Made by a program: the position numbers and the translations under genes. Positions 40,461 through 51,819 of a DNA stretch of 64,000 nucleotides are shown here, one piece after another. How positions within the stretch are numbered: the stretch's first letter is position 1; each line of letters starts with the position of its first letter. Origin of the DNA: Ramlibacter tataouinensis (GTDB lineage: Bacteria > Pseudomonadota > Gammaproteobacteria > Burkholderiales > Burkholderiaceae_C); the NCBI RefSeq assembly GCF_001580455.1, contig NZ_CP010951.1, positions 4,489,001-4,553,000 of the forward strand, read 5' to 3'. Below the pieces are notes generated by a model. That model was given only the letters and a program-made list of their open reading frames with translations. It ran no database searches and was not told the DNA's origin.

Positions 40461-41573
40461 ATGGACCGCGTTGACGCCCTGGTGGTCGGTGCGGGCGTCG
40501 TCGGCCTGGCGGTGGCACGGGCGCTCGCGATGACGGGCAAGGAAACCATCGTCTGCGAGTCGAACGCGGTCATCGGGCAGGGCGTGAGTTCGCGCAACAG
40601 CGAGGTCATCCACGCCGGCCTCTACTACGTGCCCGGCTCGCTGAAGGCGCGCCTGTGCGTGCGGGGCAAGGAACTGCTCTATGCGCTGTGCGCGAGCCAT
40701 GGCGTGCCGCATCGCAATTGCGGCAAGCTGGTGGTGGCCCAGGACGAGTCGGAAGCCGCGGCGCTGCAGGCCCTGCGCGATCGAGCGCTGGCCAACGGCG
40801 TGCCGGTGGAAATGCTGGACAAGCGGGCGGCGCTGGCGATGGAGCCGGCGCTGCGTTGCGTCGCGGCCTTGTTGTCGCCCAGCACGGGCATCGTGGACAG
40901 CCATGCGCTGATGCTGGCCCTGCAGGGCGACCTCGAACGCGCCGGCGGGATGGTCGCATTGAGTTCCGCCGTCGATTCGGCAACGCTGGGGCGTGGGGGC
41001 GAGCCGCACGTGATTCGCATGGCCGACGGCAGCGAACTGGCCGCCGGTGTGCTCGTCAATTCAGCCTCGCTGCACGCCTGCGCCCTGGCGCGGCGCTTCA
41101 TGGGCCTGGACGCCGCCTTCGTCCCGCAGGAGCACTTCGCCAAGGGCAACTACTACACGCTGGCCGGCCGGGCGCCCTTCAGCCGGCTGGTGTACCCGGC
41201 GCCCGCCGACGCCTGGCTGGGGGTGCACCTCACGCTGGACCTGGGCGGGCAGGCGAAGTTCGGTCCCGACCTCCAGTGGCTGGACACGCACGATGCCGAC
41301 GCGCTCGACTATGAGGTCGATCCGCGGCGCGCCGACGGCTTCTACGCCGAGGTGCGGCGTTACTGGCCCGCGCTGCCGGACGGTGTCCTGCAGCCCGGCT
41401 ACAGCGGCATCCGGCCCAAGATCCACGGACCGCACGAGAAGGCGCCGGACTTCCGCATCGACGGCCCCGGCGTGCACGGCGTGCCCGGCCTGGTCAACCT
41501 GTTCGGGATCGAGTCGCCGGGGCTCACCAGCAGCCTGGCCATCGGCGAACACATCGCGGGGATGCTCTCATGA
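40461..41573 (+). CDS. FAD-dependent oxidoreductase, L-2-hydroxyglutarate oxidase-like
   Basis: A 370-residue flavoprotein of the DAO fold. The FAD motif is VVGAGVVGLAVARAL (GxGxxG at 10-15); other LhgO-like segments are SSRNSEVIHAGLYYVPGSLKA, EPALRCVAALLSPSTGIVDSH and the closing GIESPGLTSSLAIGEHIA. Related enzymes oxidise L-2-hydroxyglutarate and pass electrons to the quinone pool. GGAGG precedes the ATG. It overlaps the TonB receptor start as ATGA and lies 15 bases after the amidohydrolase gene. Confidence 0.82.
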   Translation: MDRVDALVVGAGVVGLAVARALAMTGKETIVCESNAVIGQGVSSRNSEVIHAGLYYVPGSLKARLCVRGKELLYALCASHGVPHRNCGKLVVAQDESEAAALQALRDRALANGVPVEMLDKRAALAMEPALRCVAALLSPSTGIVDSHALMLALQGDLERAGGMVALSSAVDSATLGRGGEPHVIRMADGSELAAGVLVNSASLHACALARRFMGLDAAFVPQEHFAKGNYYTLAGRAPFSRLVYPAPADAWLGVHLTLDLGGQAKFGPDLQWLDTHDADALDYEVDPRRADGFYAEVRRYWPALPDGVLQPGYSGIRPKIHGPHEKAPDFRIDGPGVHGVPGLVNLFGIESPGLTSSLAIGEHIAGMLS

Positions 41574-43687
41574 AGCACATTGCCATTTGGGCCTGCTCCT
41601 GCGCGGCCACCGGTGCGGCGATGGCGCAGCAGACAACCGCCCTGCAACCGGTGACGGTGACCGCGACGCGCACGGAGGCGGCGCCCTTCGACGTGCCGGC
41701 ATCGGTCTCGGTGATCGACGGCGAGCGCATGCGCTCGGCGGCCCGGCCCGAGATCAACCTGTCGGAGAGCATCTTCGTGGTGCCGGGCGTGGTCGCGCGC
41801 GACCGGCAGAACTACGCGCAGGACCTGCAGTTGTCCATCCGCGGCTTCGGCTCTCGTTCGACCTTCGGCGTGCGTGGCGTGCGCCTCTATGTCGATGGCA
41901 TTCCGGCAACCATGCCGGACGGGCAGGGACAGCTCTCGCATTTCGACCTGGCGTCAGCCGGCCGCCTGGAAGTCTTGCGGGGGCCGTTCTCCGTGCTGTA
42001 CGGCAACTCCTCGGGGGGTGTCGTCCAACTGTTCACCGACCCCGGCCAGGGACCGGCACAGGCCACGGGCACGCTGGCGCTCGGCAGCGACGCCCTGGTG
42101 CGCCCGGGTGTGCGGGTGACCGGCTCCACGCCCTCGCTGGGCTATGTGGCAAGCATCAACCATCTCGGCTACGACGGCTGGCGCGACCACAGCGAGGTCA
42201 GGCGCGACCTGGGCAATGCACGGCTGGATTTCCAGACCGGCGAGGGCCGGCAGTGGACCGTGGTGGCCAATGCGCTGGACCTGCGGGCCCAGGATCCCCT
42301 GGGCCTGACGCGCACGCAGTTCGACTCGAACCCGCGCAGCGTGGACCCGGCGGCGCTGCAGTTCGACACGCGCAAGACCGTGGACCAGCAGCAGCTCGGC
42401 CTGGTGCACGAGGCCCGCCTGGCGCAAGGCGACCTGCTGCGCTTCATGTTGTACGCCGGCCATCGCGACACCACGCAGTTCCAGGCGATCCCGGTCGCGC
42501 CACAGCTGAGTCCACTGCATCCCGGGGGCGTGATCGGGCTCGATCGCGACTACGCGGGCGCCGACCTGCGCTGGACGCGCCGCACGCAGCTTGGCGGCGG
42601 CCCCTTCGAAATGGTGGCCGGCCTGGCCTACGACCAGATGCAGGAGCATCGGCAGGGCTGGCAGAACTTCGTCGGTACCTCCCTGGGCGTGCAGGGTGCC
42701 CTGCGGCGCGACGAGGACAACCAGGTGAGCAACATCGACCCCTACCTGCAGGCCCTGTGGAAACCGGCGCCGCGGTGGACGGTGACGGCCGGGGTGCGGC
42801 ACAGCAGCGTACGCTTCGAGTCGGACGACCACTACATCGTCCCGCCCAACGGGAACGACAGCGGCAGCGTGAACTATGGTGCGACGCTGCCGGCGGTGGC
42901 GCTGATGTATGCGCTGTCGCCGCAGGCCCATGTGTATGGCGCCTATGGGCGCGGTTTCGAGACGCCTACCTTCAACGAATTGGCCTACCGGCCGAGCGGG
43001 GCGCCGGGCCTCAACTTCGGCCTGCAGCCCTCGCGCAGTGACAACTTCGAGCTGGGCCTCAAGGGGCGCGCCGCCCCGGATGCGCTGCGCAGCGAATGGA
43101 CCGCCGCCGTTTTCCAGACCAACACGCAGGACGAGATCGTCACGCAGACCAATGTGGGGGGCCGCAGCACTTTCCAGAATGCCGGCGCCACGCGCCGGCG
43201 AGGGGTCGAACTCTCGTGGCTGAAGGAACTGCCGTTGCAATGGCAGTTCCAGCTGGCGCAGACCTGGCTCGACGCGCGCTATCGCGATTCATTCACGACC
43301 TGCGCATCGACGCCGTGCACCACGCCCACCCTGGTCATTCCGGCCGGGAACCGCATCCCCGGCACGGCGCGCTCGGTGACGGGCGCGGAACTGGTCTGGC
43401 AGCCGCCCAAGGGCTGGCGCGCCGGTGCGGAGCTACGTTACTCCAGCGAGGTCTGGGTCAATGACGCCAACACCGAAGCCGCGCCGGCCTACACCACGGT
43501 CGCCGTGCACGCCGGCTATGTGATCGACTTCAAGGGCTGGCTGCTCAATGCAGCGGCGCGCATCGACAACCTGTTCGACCGCCGCTACGCCGGTTCGGTG
43601 ATCGTCAATGAGGGCAACGGCCGCTACTACGAGCCGGCGCCAGGCCGCACCTGGATCGTCAAGGTCACCGGCACCTATGCCTTTTGA
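41570..43687 (+). CDS. TonB-dependent outer-membrane receptor
   Basis: A 705-residue receptor with signal peptide (cleavage after AMA, about residue 19), a TonB-box-like segment (LQPVTVTATRTE), plug (LSIRGFGSRSTFGVRGVRLYVDG, LEVLRGPFSVLYGNSSGGV) and a beta-barrel ending VKVTGTYAF. Resembles FecA/IutA-like and PQQ-type receptors; cargo unknown. Its start is translationally coupled to the flavin oxidase gene, an uncommon pairing that suggests uptake of that enzyme's substrate or of a metal/cofactor. The 3' end overlaps convergent pyrD by 13 bases. Confidence 0.87.
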   Translation: MKHIAIWACSCAATGAAMAQQTTALQPVTVTATRTEAAPFDVPASVSVIDGERMRSAARPEINLSESIFVVPGVVARDRQNYAQDLQLSIRGFGSRSTFGVRGVRLYVDGIPATMPDGQGQLSHFDLASAGRLEVLRGPFSVLYGNSSGGVVQLFTDPGQGPAQATGTLALGSDALVRPGVRVTGSTPSLGYVASINHLGYDGWRDHSEVRRDLGNARLDFQTGEGRQWTVVANALDLRAQDPLGLTRTQFDSNPRSVDPAALQFDTRKTVDQQQLGLVHEARLAQGDLLRFMLYAGHRDTTQFQAIPVAPQLSPLHPGGVIGLDRDYAGADLRWTRRTQLGGGPFEMVAGLAYDQMQEHRQGWQNFVGTSLGVQGALRRDEDNQVSNIDPYLQALWKPAPRWTVTAGVRHSSVRFESDDHYIVPPNGNDSGSVNYGATLPAVALMYALSPQAHVYGAYGRGFETPTFNELAYRPSGAPGLNFGLQPSRSDNFELGLKGRAAPDALRSEWTAAVFQTNTQDEIVTQTNVGGRSTFQNAGATRRRGVELSWLKELPLQWQFQLAQTWLDARYRDSFTTCASTPCTTPTLVIPAGNRIPGTARSVTGAELVWQPPKGWRAGAELRYSSEVWVNDANTEAAPAYTTVAVHAGYVIDFKGWLLNAAARIDNLFDRRYAGSVIVNEGNGRYYEPAPGRTWIVKVTGTYAF

Positions 43688-44733
43688 GCCAGAAGGCTCT
43701 CACCCTTGAGCGCGCGGGCGATTTCATCCACCAGGGCCGGCCCGCGGTAGATCAGGCCGGTGTAGATCTGGACCACATCCGCGCCGGCATCGATCTTGGC
43801 CAGCGCGTCCTTGCTGCTCAGGATGCCGCCCACGCCGATGATGGGGAAGCCGGGGCCGAGCACCGACCGCAGGCGGCGGATCACGCGGTTGCTGGCCTCC
43901 AGCACCGGGGCGCCGCTCAGGCCCCCGGCTTCCTGCGCGTGCGGCAAGCCCTGGACGGCATCGCGGCTCACCGTGGTGTTGGTGGCGATCACGCCGTCCA
44001 TGCCGTGGCGCTTCAGCGTCGCGGCGATGAGTTCGACCTGGGCCTCGTCCAGGTCCGGCGCGATCTTGACGAAGACCGGTACGCGCCGGCCGTGCTGTGC
44101 GGCGAGCTTTTCGCGCTCGGCGGCGATCTCCGACAGCAGGGCGTCGAGCGCGGCGTCCGACTGCAGCGAGCGCAGGTTGCTGGTGTTCGGGCTGGAGATG
44201 TTGACGGTGACGTAGTCCGCATGCGGGTAGACGCCCGCCAGTCCCTTCAGATAGTCGCTGGTGGCCTCTTCGATCGGCGTGGCCGCGTTCTTGCCGATGT
44301 TCAGGCCCAGGATGCGGCCCTTGCGCCGGAACGAGGCGCGCTGCACGTTGGCGACGAAGGCCTCCAGCCCGTCATTGTTGAAGCCGAGCCGGTTGATGAG
44401 GGCGTTGGCTTGCGGCAGCCGGAACATGCGCGGCTTGGGGTTGCCGGGCTGCGGCTTGGGCGTCACGGTGCCCACTTCCACGAAGCCGAAGCCCATCGCG
44501 CCCAGGGCATCGATGCAGCGCGCGTTCTTGTCCAGCCCAGCGGCCAGCCCCACGCGGTTCGGGAACTTCAGGCCGGCCAGCGTCACGGGGTCTTCCACCA
44601 GGCCATTGCAGTAGGCCCACTCGAGCGGCGTGCCTTGCACGCGCGCCAGCGACTGCAGGGTCAGCTCGTGCGCGGTTTCGGGGTCGAGCCCGAACAGGAA
44701 AGGGCGGGCGAGCGAGTAGGGCAGCAGCGACAT
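43675..44733 (-). CDS. pyrD: Dihydroorotate dehydrogenase (quinone), class 2
   Basis: A 352-residue FMN enzyme that oxidises dihydroorotate to orotate and reduces ubiquinone at the membrane. The N-terminal amphipathic helix (LLPYSLARPFLFGLDPETAHE) marks class 2. The barrel has GLAAGLDKNARCIDALGAMGFGFVEVGTVTP (shown here as a known motif region), NINISSPNT-like VNISSPNTSNLR with the catalytic Ser, and IIGVGGI for FMN phosphate. Divergent from rpiA by 32 bases. Confidence 0.95.
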   Translation of the reverse strand: MSLLPYSLARPFLFGLDPETAHELTLQSLARVQGTPLEWAYCNGLVEDPVTLAGLKFPNRVGLAAGLDKNARCIDALGAMGFGFVEVGTVTPKPQPGNPKPRMFRLPQANALINRLGFNNDGLEAFVANVQRASFRRKGRILGLNIGKNAATPIEEATSDYLKGLAGVYPHADYVTVNISSPNTSNLRSLQSDAALDALLSEIAAEREKLAAQHGRRVPVFVKIAPDLDEAQVELIAATLKRHGMDGVIATNTTVSRDAVQGLPHAQEAGGLSGAPVLEASNRVIRRLRSVLGPGFPIIGVGGILSSKDALAKIDAGADVVQIYTGLIYRGPALVDEIARALKGESLLAQKA

Positions 44734-44765
44734 GGATAATCCGTTTAACTTCCGGATTGTCTCAA

Positions 44766-45437
44766 ATGACCCAGGACGAACTCAAAGCGCTGGTGGGCCA
44801 GGCCGCGCTCCAATACGTGGTGCCCGGCCAGGTGGTGGGCGTGGGTACGGGCTCCACGGTGAACAAGTTCATCGACGCGCTCGCCACGATGAAGGACCGC
44901 ATCCCCGGGGCGGTGTCCAGTTCGGTCGCATCGACCGAACGGCTGCGCGCGATCGGCATTCCCGTCTTCGACTCGAACGAGGTCGAGCGCATCTCCGTCT
45001 ACATCGATGGCGCCGACGAGATCGACCACCGCGGGTTCATGATCAAGGGCGGCGGCGCGGCGCTCACGCGCGAGAAGATCGTGGCGGCGCAAAGCGAGCG
45101 CTTCATCTGCATCGCCGACGAGAGCAAGCTGGTCGAGGCGCTGGGGCGCTTTCCGGTGCCGGTGGAGGTGATCCCGATGGCTGCGCAGCGCGTGGCGCGC
45201 CAGTTCGCCGGCATGGGCGGGGTGGCCAAGCTGCGCATGAAGGACGGACAAGCGCTGGTAACCGACAACGGCCAGCACATCCTCGATGTCAGCGGGCTGG
45301 CCATCCGCGATCCGCTCGCCTTCGAAAGCGAAGTGAACCAGTGGCCGGGGGTGGTGACGGTGGGCGTGTTCGCCCACCAGAAAGCCGCCGTGTGCCTGCT
45401 GGGCACCGCGGCCGGGGTCAAGACACTGAACTTCTAG
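44766..45437 (+). CDS. rpiA: Ribose-5-phosphate isomerase A
   Basis: A 223-residue enzyme of the non-oxidative pentose phosphate pathway converting ribose-5-phosphate and ribulose-5-phosphate. Key motifs: VGVGTGSTVNKFI (phosphate loop), DGADEID with catalytic Asp, KGGGAALTREKI (Lys and Glu of the active site). The ATG at 44766 (MTQDELKALVG) is chosen; a TTG three codons earlier is in frame. The stop lies 1 base from the stop of the convergent gene. Confidence 0.95.
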   Translation: MTQDELKALVGQAALQYVVPGQVVGVGTGSTVNKFIDALATMKDRIPGAVSSSVASTERLRAIGIPVFDSNEVERISVYIDGADEIDHRGFMIKGGGAALTREKIVAAQSERFICIADESKLVEALGRFPVPVEVIPMAAQRVARQFAGMGGVAKLRMKDGQALVTDNGQHILDVSGLAIRDPLAFESEVNQWPGVVTVGVFAHQKAAVCLLGTAAGVKTLNF

Positions 45438-45438
45438 A

Positions 45439-46101
45439 TCAGAACCGGATGCCTGCGGGATTTTCCGTCGGCATTTCGGTGGGAGCGGCCGTCCGGCCCG
45501 TGGGTGCGGCCGTGGCCTGGCGCGTAGGCGCCGGCGTGCGGGGGGAGTCGTCCAGGGCCACCAGCGGTGTCGCCGGGCTGGGCACATAGGAGGGCGGCAG
45601 CTGCGAGGTCCGGGGATAGCCGGCCGCGTCGAGGAACTGGGCCCATTCGATGTCGCTGTAGCCCCTGAGCTGCTGGCTGCCGATGGTCAGCACCGGCACC
45701 GTCGTGGCGCCCATGCGCTTGAAGGCCTCGCTGTCCTCATTGGTGGTCACGGTCTTCTCGGCGAAGGGGATGCCGCGTGCCATTAGCATGGAGCGCCCGG
45801 TAGCGCAGGTATTGCACCCGGGCGAGGTGTAGAGCGTCACGGGATAGCGGCCGGCCGCCTGGCGCAGTTCGAAGGGCAGTCCCGCGAGATTGGCGCCGCC
45901 GCTGCCCCGCACTGCAACCGGCGCCGCGTTGCCGGTGGGTCCCGTGGCGGGTGGCTGGTCGGAGAAAGTCACGCGCCCATCGGGTCCGACGATTTTGTAA
46001 ATCTGTTGCGCGTTCGCATCGGGAGCGATGCCGGCCACGAGGACCAGAACGCCGGCGGCGACAAGACAGCGGGCCAAAACCATCGGAATCCACTCCTTCA
46101 T
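45439..46101 (-). CDS. Exported glutaredoxin-domain protein with DUF4124-like N-terminus
   Basis: A 220-residue periplasmic protein. A signal peptide ends near residue 31 (DANA|QQ), followed by a DUF4124-type module (IYKIVGPDGRVTFSDQPP) and a glutaredoxin fold (VTLYTSPGCNTCATGRSML) with the redox pair C96/C99, then a Pro/Thr/Ala-rich tail. It may serve disulfide chemistry in the periplasm. It is 13 bases after prlC on the same strand, so expressed with it; no direct link is known. Confidence 0.83.
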   Translation of the reverse strand: MKEWIPMVLARCLVAAGVLVLVAGIAPDANAQQIYKIVGPDGRVTFSDQPPATGPTGNAAPVAVRGSGGANLAGLPFELRQAAGRYPVTLYTSPGCNTCATGRSMLMARGIPFAEKTVTTNEDSEAFKRMGATTVPVLTIGSQQLRGYSDIEWAQFLDAAGYPRTSQLPPSYVPSPATPLVALDDSPRTPAPTRQATAAPTGRTAAPTEMPTENPAGIRF

Positions 46102-46114
46102 TTGTCGGTTTTCT

Positions 46115-48141
<2,027 letters not shown>

Positions 48142-48145
<4 letters not shown>

Positions 48146-49122
48146 TGTGCGGCACCTGCACGAAGCTTGTGGCCAGCGAGGGAATTCTGCTGCGGCGGCT
48201 GCGGCGGCTGCGGCGGCTGCGGCTGCTGCGTCAGCGTCGCCTGCAATTCACTCTTCAACCACTCGATGAAAACGCGCGTGCGCAGCGGTAACAGGCGCGC
48301 GCTCGGGTAGACGATGCTCACGTTGCGGGCAGGCTCCTGGAAGCGCTGCAGCACCACACGCAGCCGCTGGTCGCGCACATGCTGTACGACCTGGTAGGAC
48401 TGGAAGCGGCTCGGCCCCAGCCCCGCGGCGCAGGCTTCGAGGCGTGGCGCGCCCAGGTTGCACTCGAAGTTGCCTTGCACCGGCACCGAGAACGGTTTGC
48501 CATCTTCATCGGCGAAGTTCCACTGCCGGCCGTCCGCGCCGATGATGCAGTTGACCTTGGCCAGTTCGCGCGGGTGCCGTGGCACGCCGTGGCGGCGGAG
48601 CCAGTCGGGACTGGCTGCCACCACGAGGCCGATCTTCCCGACCGGCTGCGCCACCAGGCTCGAATCGGCGAGGTGGGCAATGCGCACCGCGAGGTCGTGG
48701 CCCTCGTGCACGATATCGACCACGCGATCGAACAGCGCGAGATTCACCCGCATCTTCGGGTAACGCTGGAGGAAGCGCGCCACCGCCGGCGCGACGTGCA
48801 TGTGGCCGAACAGCACCGGGGCGGTCACGCTCACCGTGCCGCTGGGTTCGTCCACCTGGGTACTGCTCGCCAGCAGCGAACGGTCGGCCTCATCCATGTC
48901 GGCCAGGATGCGGCGCACACGCTCCAGGTACAGCCGCCCGTCTTCGGTAAGCGACAGGCGCCGCGTGGTGCGGTTGAGCAGCCTCACGCCGACCTGGGCT
49001 TCCAGCGCGGCGAGCTGCCGCACCACGGCAGGAAGCGAGGAATCCATGGCGTCTGCCGCCGCAGTGAGGCTGCCCTTGTCGACGATGGCCACGAAGGTTT
49101 CGAGTGCCCTGAACTTGTCCAT
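48142..49122 (-). CDS. LysR-family regulator with a C-terminal Pro/Gln repeat
   Basis: A 326-residue LysR regulator. The winged HTH is at residues ~1-60 (FVAIVDKGSLTAAADAMDSS, VRLLNRTTRRLSLTEDG), the effector domain at ~90-295. After the normal end (VFIEWLKSELQATL) there is an extra ~30-residue tail with QQPQPPQPPQPPQQ, encoded by a 9-base tandem repeat. The ATG at 49122 (MDKFRALETF) is preferred over the GTG at 49128. It is divergent from a glutathione transferase gene, with a LysR-type inverted repeat between, and overlaps prlC by 4 bases. Confidence 0.88.
48188..48230 (-). repeat. 9-base tandem repeat in the LysR gene 3' end
   Basis: Three exact copies of TGCGGCGGC (48191-48217) flanked by CTG/TGCGGC partial units. 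On the coding strand it encodes repeated Pro-Pro-Gln. Such repeats can change length by slippage in 3-residue steps, altering the protein tail without a frameshift. Confidence 0.75.
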
Positions 49123-49133
49123 CGGCACATGAT

Positions 49134-49152
49134 TGCTCCGGCAATCGGAGCA
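49134..49152. promoter_or_regulatory. LysR-type operator between lysR and gst
   Basis: TGCTCCGGCAATCGGAGCA: perfect 7-bp arms with a 5-base centre, containing a T-N11-A signature (T49137, A49149). It lies 12 bases before the lysR ATG and ~84 bases before the gst ATG, fitting autoregulation and control of the divergent gene. Confidence 0.65.
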
Positions 49153-49235
49153 GTCAAATCCGCCGGGACGTATTTATTGCGACGATCTTGCCGTCAAGAA
49201 TCGGCCGGACACAGCGACCGCCACAGGAGATGCAC

Positions 49236-49892
49236 ATGGCCACACCATCCACAGCGCAGCCCGCGCGCCCCATCAAGCTTTACCGCTACGACCTATCGGG
49301 CCACTCCCACCGCGCAGAGCTGTTCCTCAACCTGCTGCGACTGCCGTACGAAAGCATCGACATCGACTTGCGCGCCAAGGCACAGAAGCGCCCGGAATTC
49401 CTGGCGCTCAACGTCTTCGGGCAGGTGCCGGTGATCGACGACGCGGGCACCGTGGTGCCCGACTCGAACGCCATCCTCACCTACCTGGCGCTGAAGTACG
49501 GTGCGCCTCACTGGTTGCCGCGCGAGCCCTTGGGCGCGGCGCAGGTCCAGCGCTGGCTGTCAGTTGCCGCCGGGCAACTGGCCTCCACGGCGGCGCGGGC
49601 GCGCGTGCTCAGGGTGTTCGAGCTGCCGGGCGATGGCAGCGTCGAAATCGCCGGCGCGAAGGCCCTGTTTGCCGTCGTGGAAGAGACATTCGGCGATCGG
49701 CGCCCCTTCCTCATAGGCAGCGACCCGACGATCGCCGACGTGGCGCTCTACAGCTACACGGCGCATGCACCGGAAGGCAACGTGCCGCTCGAGCCTTACC
49801 CTGCACTGTGCGCGTGGCTGGGCCGCATCGAGGCACTGCCGGGGTTCGTGCCGATGCGGGCCAGCGCCGTCGGCCTGCGCGCGGTCGCGTGA
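49236..49892 (+). CDS. Glutathione S-transferase family protein
   Basis: A 218-residue GST. The thioredoxin-like N-domain (KLYRYDLSGHSHRAELFLNLL; VFGQVPVIDDAGTVVPDSNAILTYLA with the glutathione-gamma-Glu binding PDSNAI) is followed by the helical C-domain with GSDPTIADVALYSYT. AGGAG lies 6 bases before the ATG at 49236. Substrate unknown. Divergent from, and probably controlled by, the LysR gene; the flavin-binding gene downstream is 11 bases away and likely co-transcribed. Confidence 0.88.
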   Translation: MATPSTAQPARPIKLYRYDLSGHSHRAELFLNLLRLPYESIDIDLRAKAQKRPEFLALNVFGQVPVIDDAGTVVPDSNAILTYLALKYGAPHWLPREPLGAAQVQRWLSVAAGQLASTAARARVLRVFELPGDGSVEIAGAKALFAVVEETFGDRRPFLIGSDPTIADVALYSYTAHAPEGNVPLEPYPALCAWLGRIEALPGFVPMRASAVGLRAVA

Positions 49893-49903
49893 GGGCGCCC
49901 TCC

Positions 49904-50872
49904 ATGTCGCAACTTTCCGGTTGGCCGCACCCGGGCGTCGCGCCTTTCCATGCCGGTGAACGCGCGGCACAGGCCAGGACCGGCGTCGCCGAACGCATGG
50001 CCGAAATCGGCCATCGCGCGATGCGCGGCGCGATGCCGCAGCAGCATCGTGATTTCTTTCCCCTGCTGCATTTCGTGGCGCTGGGTGCGGTCGATGCACA
50101 GAGCCAGCCGTGGGCGACACTGTTGGCGCGCGAGACCCCCGGCTTTGTGTTTGCGCCTGACGAAGCCACCTTGCAGGTGGATGCCCTGCCCCCGGCCGAT
50201 GACCCGCTCGCGGACCTGTTGAACGTGGGGGCATCGCTCGGCCTGCTGGGCATCGAACTGCCGACACGCCGGCGCAACCGCGCCAATGGCCATGTGACCG
50301 TGCGCACGGACAAGGGGTTCTCGCTGGCCGTGCTGCAAAGTTTCGGAAACTGCCCGAAGTACATCCAGACGCGCGAATTGCTGCCGCCGGCCTGGCCGCG
50401 GCAAGCGCCTGCCGCCACGCGCCGGGGTCGGCAACTCGACGCCGGCATGCGCGCACTGGTGAACGCGGCCGACACGTTCTTCATCGCGACTCACGCGGCC
50501 GGGGAGGGCCCCAACGGTGGCAGCGACGTGTCGCATCGCGGCGGGCGGCCAGGCTTCGTCCGCGTGAGCGACGACGGGCGCTCACTGACCTGGCCAGACT
50601 TCACCGGCAACTCGTTCTTCAATACGCTGGGGAATCTCCTGGCGCAGCCGCAGGCCGGGCTGGTGGTGCCCGACTTCACGACCGGTGGGCTGCTCCACAT
50701 CGCAGGCCGTGCCGAGGTCATGTGGGAAGGCCCGCAGGTACGGGCCTTCGCGGGCGCTCAGCGCCTGGTGACGCTGGATGTCGACGAGGCGCTGTTCAGG
50801 CCGGCGGTGCTGCCGTGGCGCTGGGACCTGGTGGAGCAGTCGCGAGCGCTGGAGGGTACCGGCACCTGGTAG
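49904..50872 (+). CDS. Pyridoxamine 5'-phosphate oxidase-like flavin-binding protein
   Basis: A 322-residue protein with a split-barrel FMN-binding fold in the second half (ADTFFIATHAAGEG, GRPGFVRVSDDGRSLTWPDFTGNSFFNTLGNL, AGLVVPDFTTGGLLHIAGRAEV: the FMN- and substrate-contact regions of the PNPOx-like family). It is longer than simple PNPOx and may be fused to a related N-terminal half. Family members reduce or bind various small molecules. Follows gst by 11 bases, so a detoxification or redox role alongside the transferase is a reasonable guess. Confidence 0.78.
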   Translation: MSQLSGWPHPGVAPFHAGERAAQARTGVAERMAEIGHRAMRGAMPQQHRDFFPLLHFVALGAVDAQSQPWATLLARETPGFVFAPDEATLQVDALPPADDPLADLLNVGASLGLLGIELPTRRRNRANGHVTVRTDKGFSLAVLQSFGNCPKYIQTRELLPPAWPRQAPAATRRGRQLDAGMRALVNAADTFFIATHAAGEGPNGGSDVSHRGGRPGFVRVSDDGRSLTWPDFTGNSFFNTLGNLLAQPQAGLVVPDFTTGGLLHIAGRAEVMWEGPQVRAFAGAQRLVTLDVDEALFRPAVLPWRWDLVEQSRALEGTGTW

Positions 50873-50909
50873 CCCGCCCGGCGGCGCGAGCGACGTGCGA
50901 GCTGGACTT

Positions 50910-51761
50910 TCAGGGGCTCGCCCGCTCGGCCGCCTCGAGGGTGTTGACCAGAAGCATCGCCCGCGTCATCGGCCCGACCCCGCCGGGCACGGGCGTGATC
51001 CAACCGGCAACCTGCTTGACGCCCTCGAAATCGACGTCGCCACAGAGCTTGCCTTCGTCGTTGCGGTTCATGCCCACGTCGATCACCACCGCGCCGGGCT
51101 TGACCATGTCGGCCGTCAGCACGTTGCGCTTGCCGACGGCGGCCACGACCACGTCGGCCTGCAGGGTGAGCGCCTTGAGGTCGCGGGTGGCGCTGTGGCA
51201 CATGGTCACGGTGGCATTCTTTCCCAGCAGCATCATGGCCATGGGCTTGCCGACGATGTTGCTGCGGCCGATGACGACCGCGTGCTTGCCGCGCAGCTCG
51301 TAGCCGATCGACTCGAGCATCTTCATGCAGCCATAGGGCGTGCAGGGCCAGAACCCGGGCCGGCCCACCATCAGCGCCCCGGCGCTGGCGACGTGGAAAC
51401 CATCCACGTCCTTGGTCGGCGAGATGGTCTCGATGACCTTTTGCGAATCCATGTGCTTGGGCAGGGGCAGCTGCACCAGGATGCCGTGGACCTTGGGGTC
51501 GGCGTTGAGCGCCCGGACGCGCGCGAGCAGGTCCTCCTCGGACAGGCTGGCCGGATAGGTTTCCAGCGTGGCCGACAGGCCAGTTTCGGTGCTGTCGTTG
51601 ACCTTGTGCCGGGTGTAGACCTGGCTGGCCGGGTCTTCGCCCACCAGGATGATGGACAGCTGCGGCTGGACGCCGCGGGCCTTCAGGCCTTCGGTGCGGC
51701 CTGCCACTTCGGCGCGGATCTGCCGGGCCAGCGCGTTGCCGTCGATGAGTTGGGCGGTCAT
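50910..51761 (-). CDS. folD: Methylenetetrahydrofolate dehydrogenase/cyclohydrolase
   Basis: A 283-residue bifunctional enzyme interconverting 5,10-methylene- and 10-formyl-tetrahydrofolate. Signatures: YTRHKVNDSTETGL (catalytic Lys of the YxxxK motif), LVQLPLPKHMDSQKV, VIGRSNIVGKPMAMMLL (NADP site) and PGGVGPMTRAMLL. ATG at 51761. Convergent with the flavin-binding gene; 58 bases upstream ends the response regulator gene. Confidence 0.95.
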   Translation of the reverse strand: MTAQLIDGNALARQIRAEVAGRTEGLKARGVQPQLSIILVGEDPASQVYTRHKVNDSTETGLSATLETYPASLSEEDLLARVRALNADPKVHGILVQLPLPKHMDSQKVIETISPTKDVDGFHVASAGALMVGRPGFWPCTPYGCMKMLESIGYELRGKHAVVIGRSNIVGKPMAMMLLGKNATVTMCHSATRDLKALTLQADVVVAAVGKRNVLTADMVKPGAVVIDVGMNRNDEGKLCGDVDFEGVKQVAGWITPVPGGVGPMTRAMLLVNTLEAAERASP

Positions 51762-51819
51762 GCGGTTCTCTTCGCCCGGACCAGCACGCCGGGCCACAGG
51801 CGCGGCCGGGGCCGCGGTT

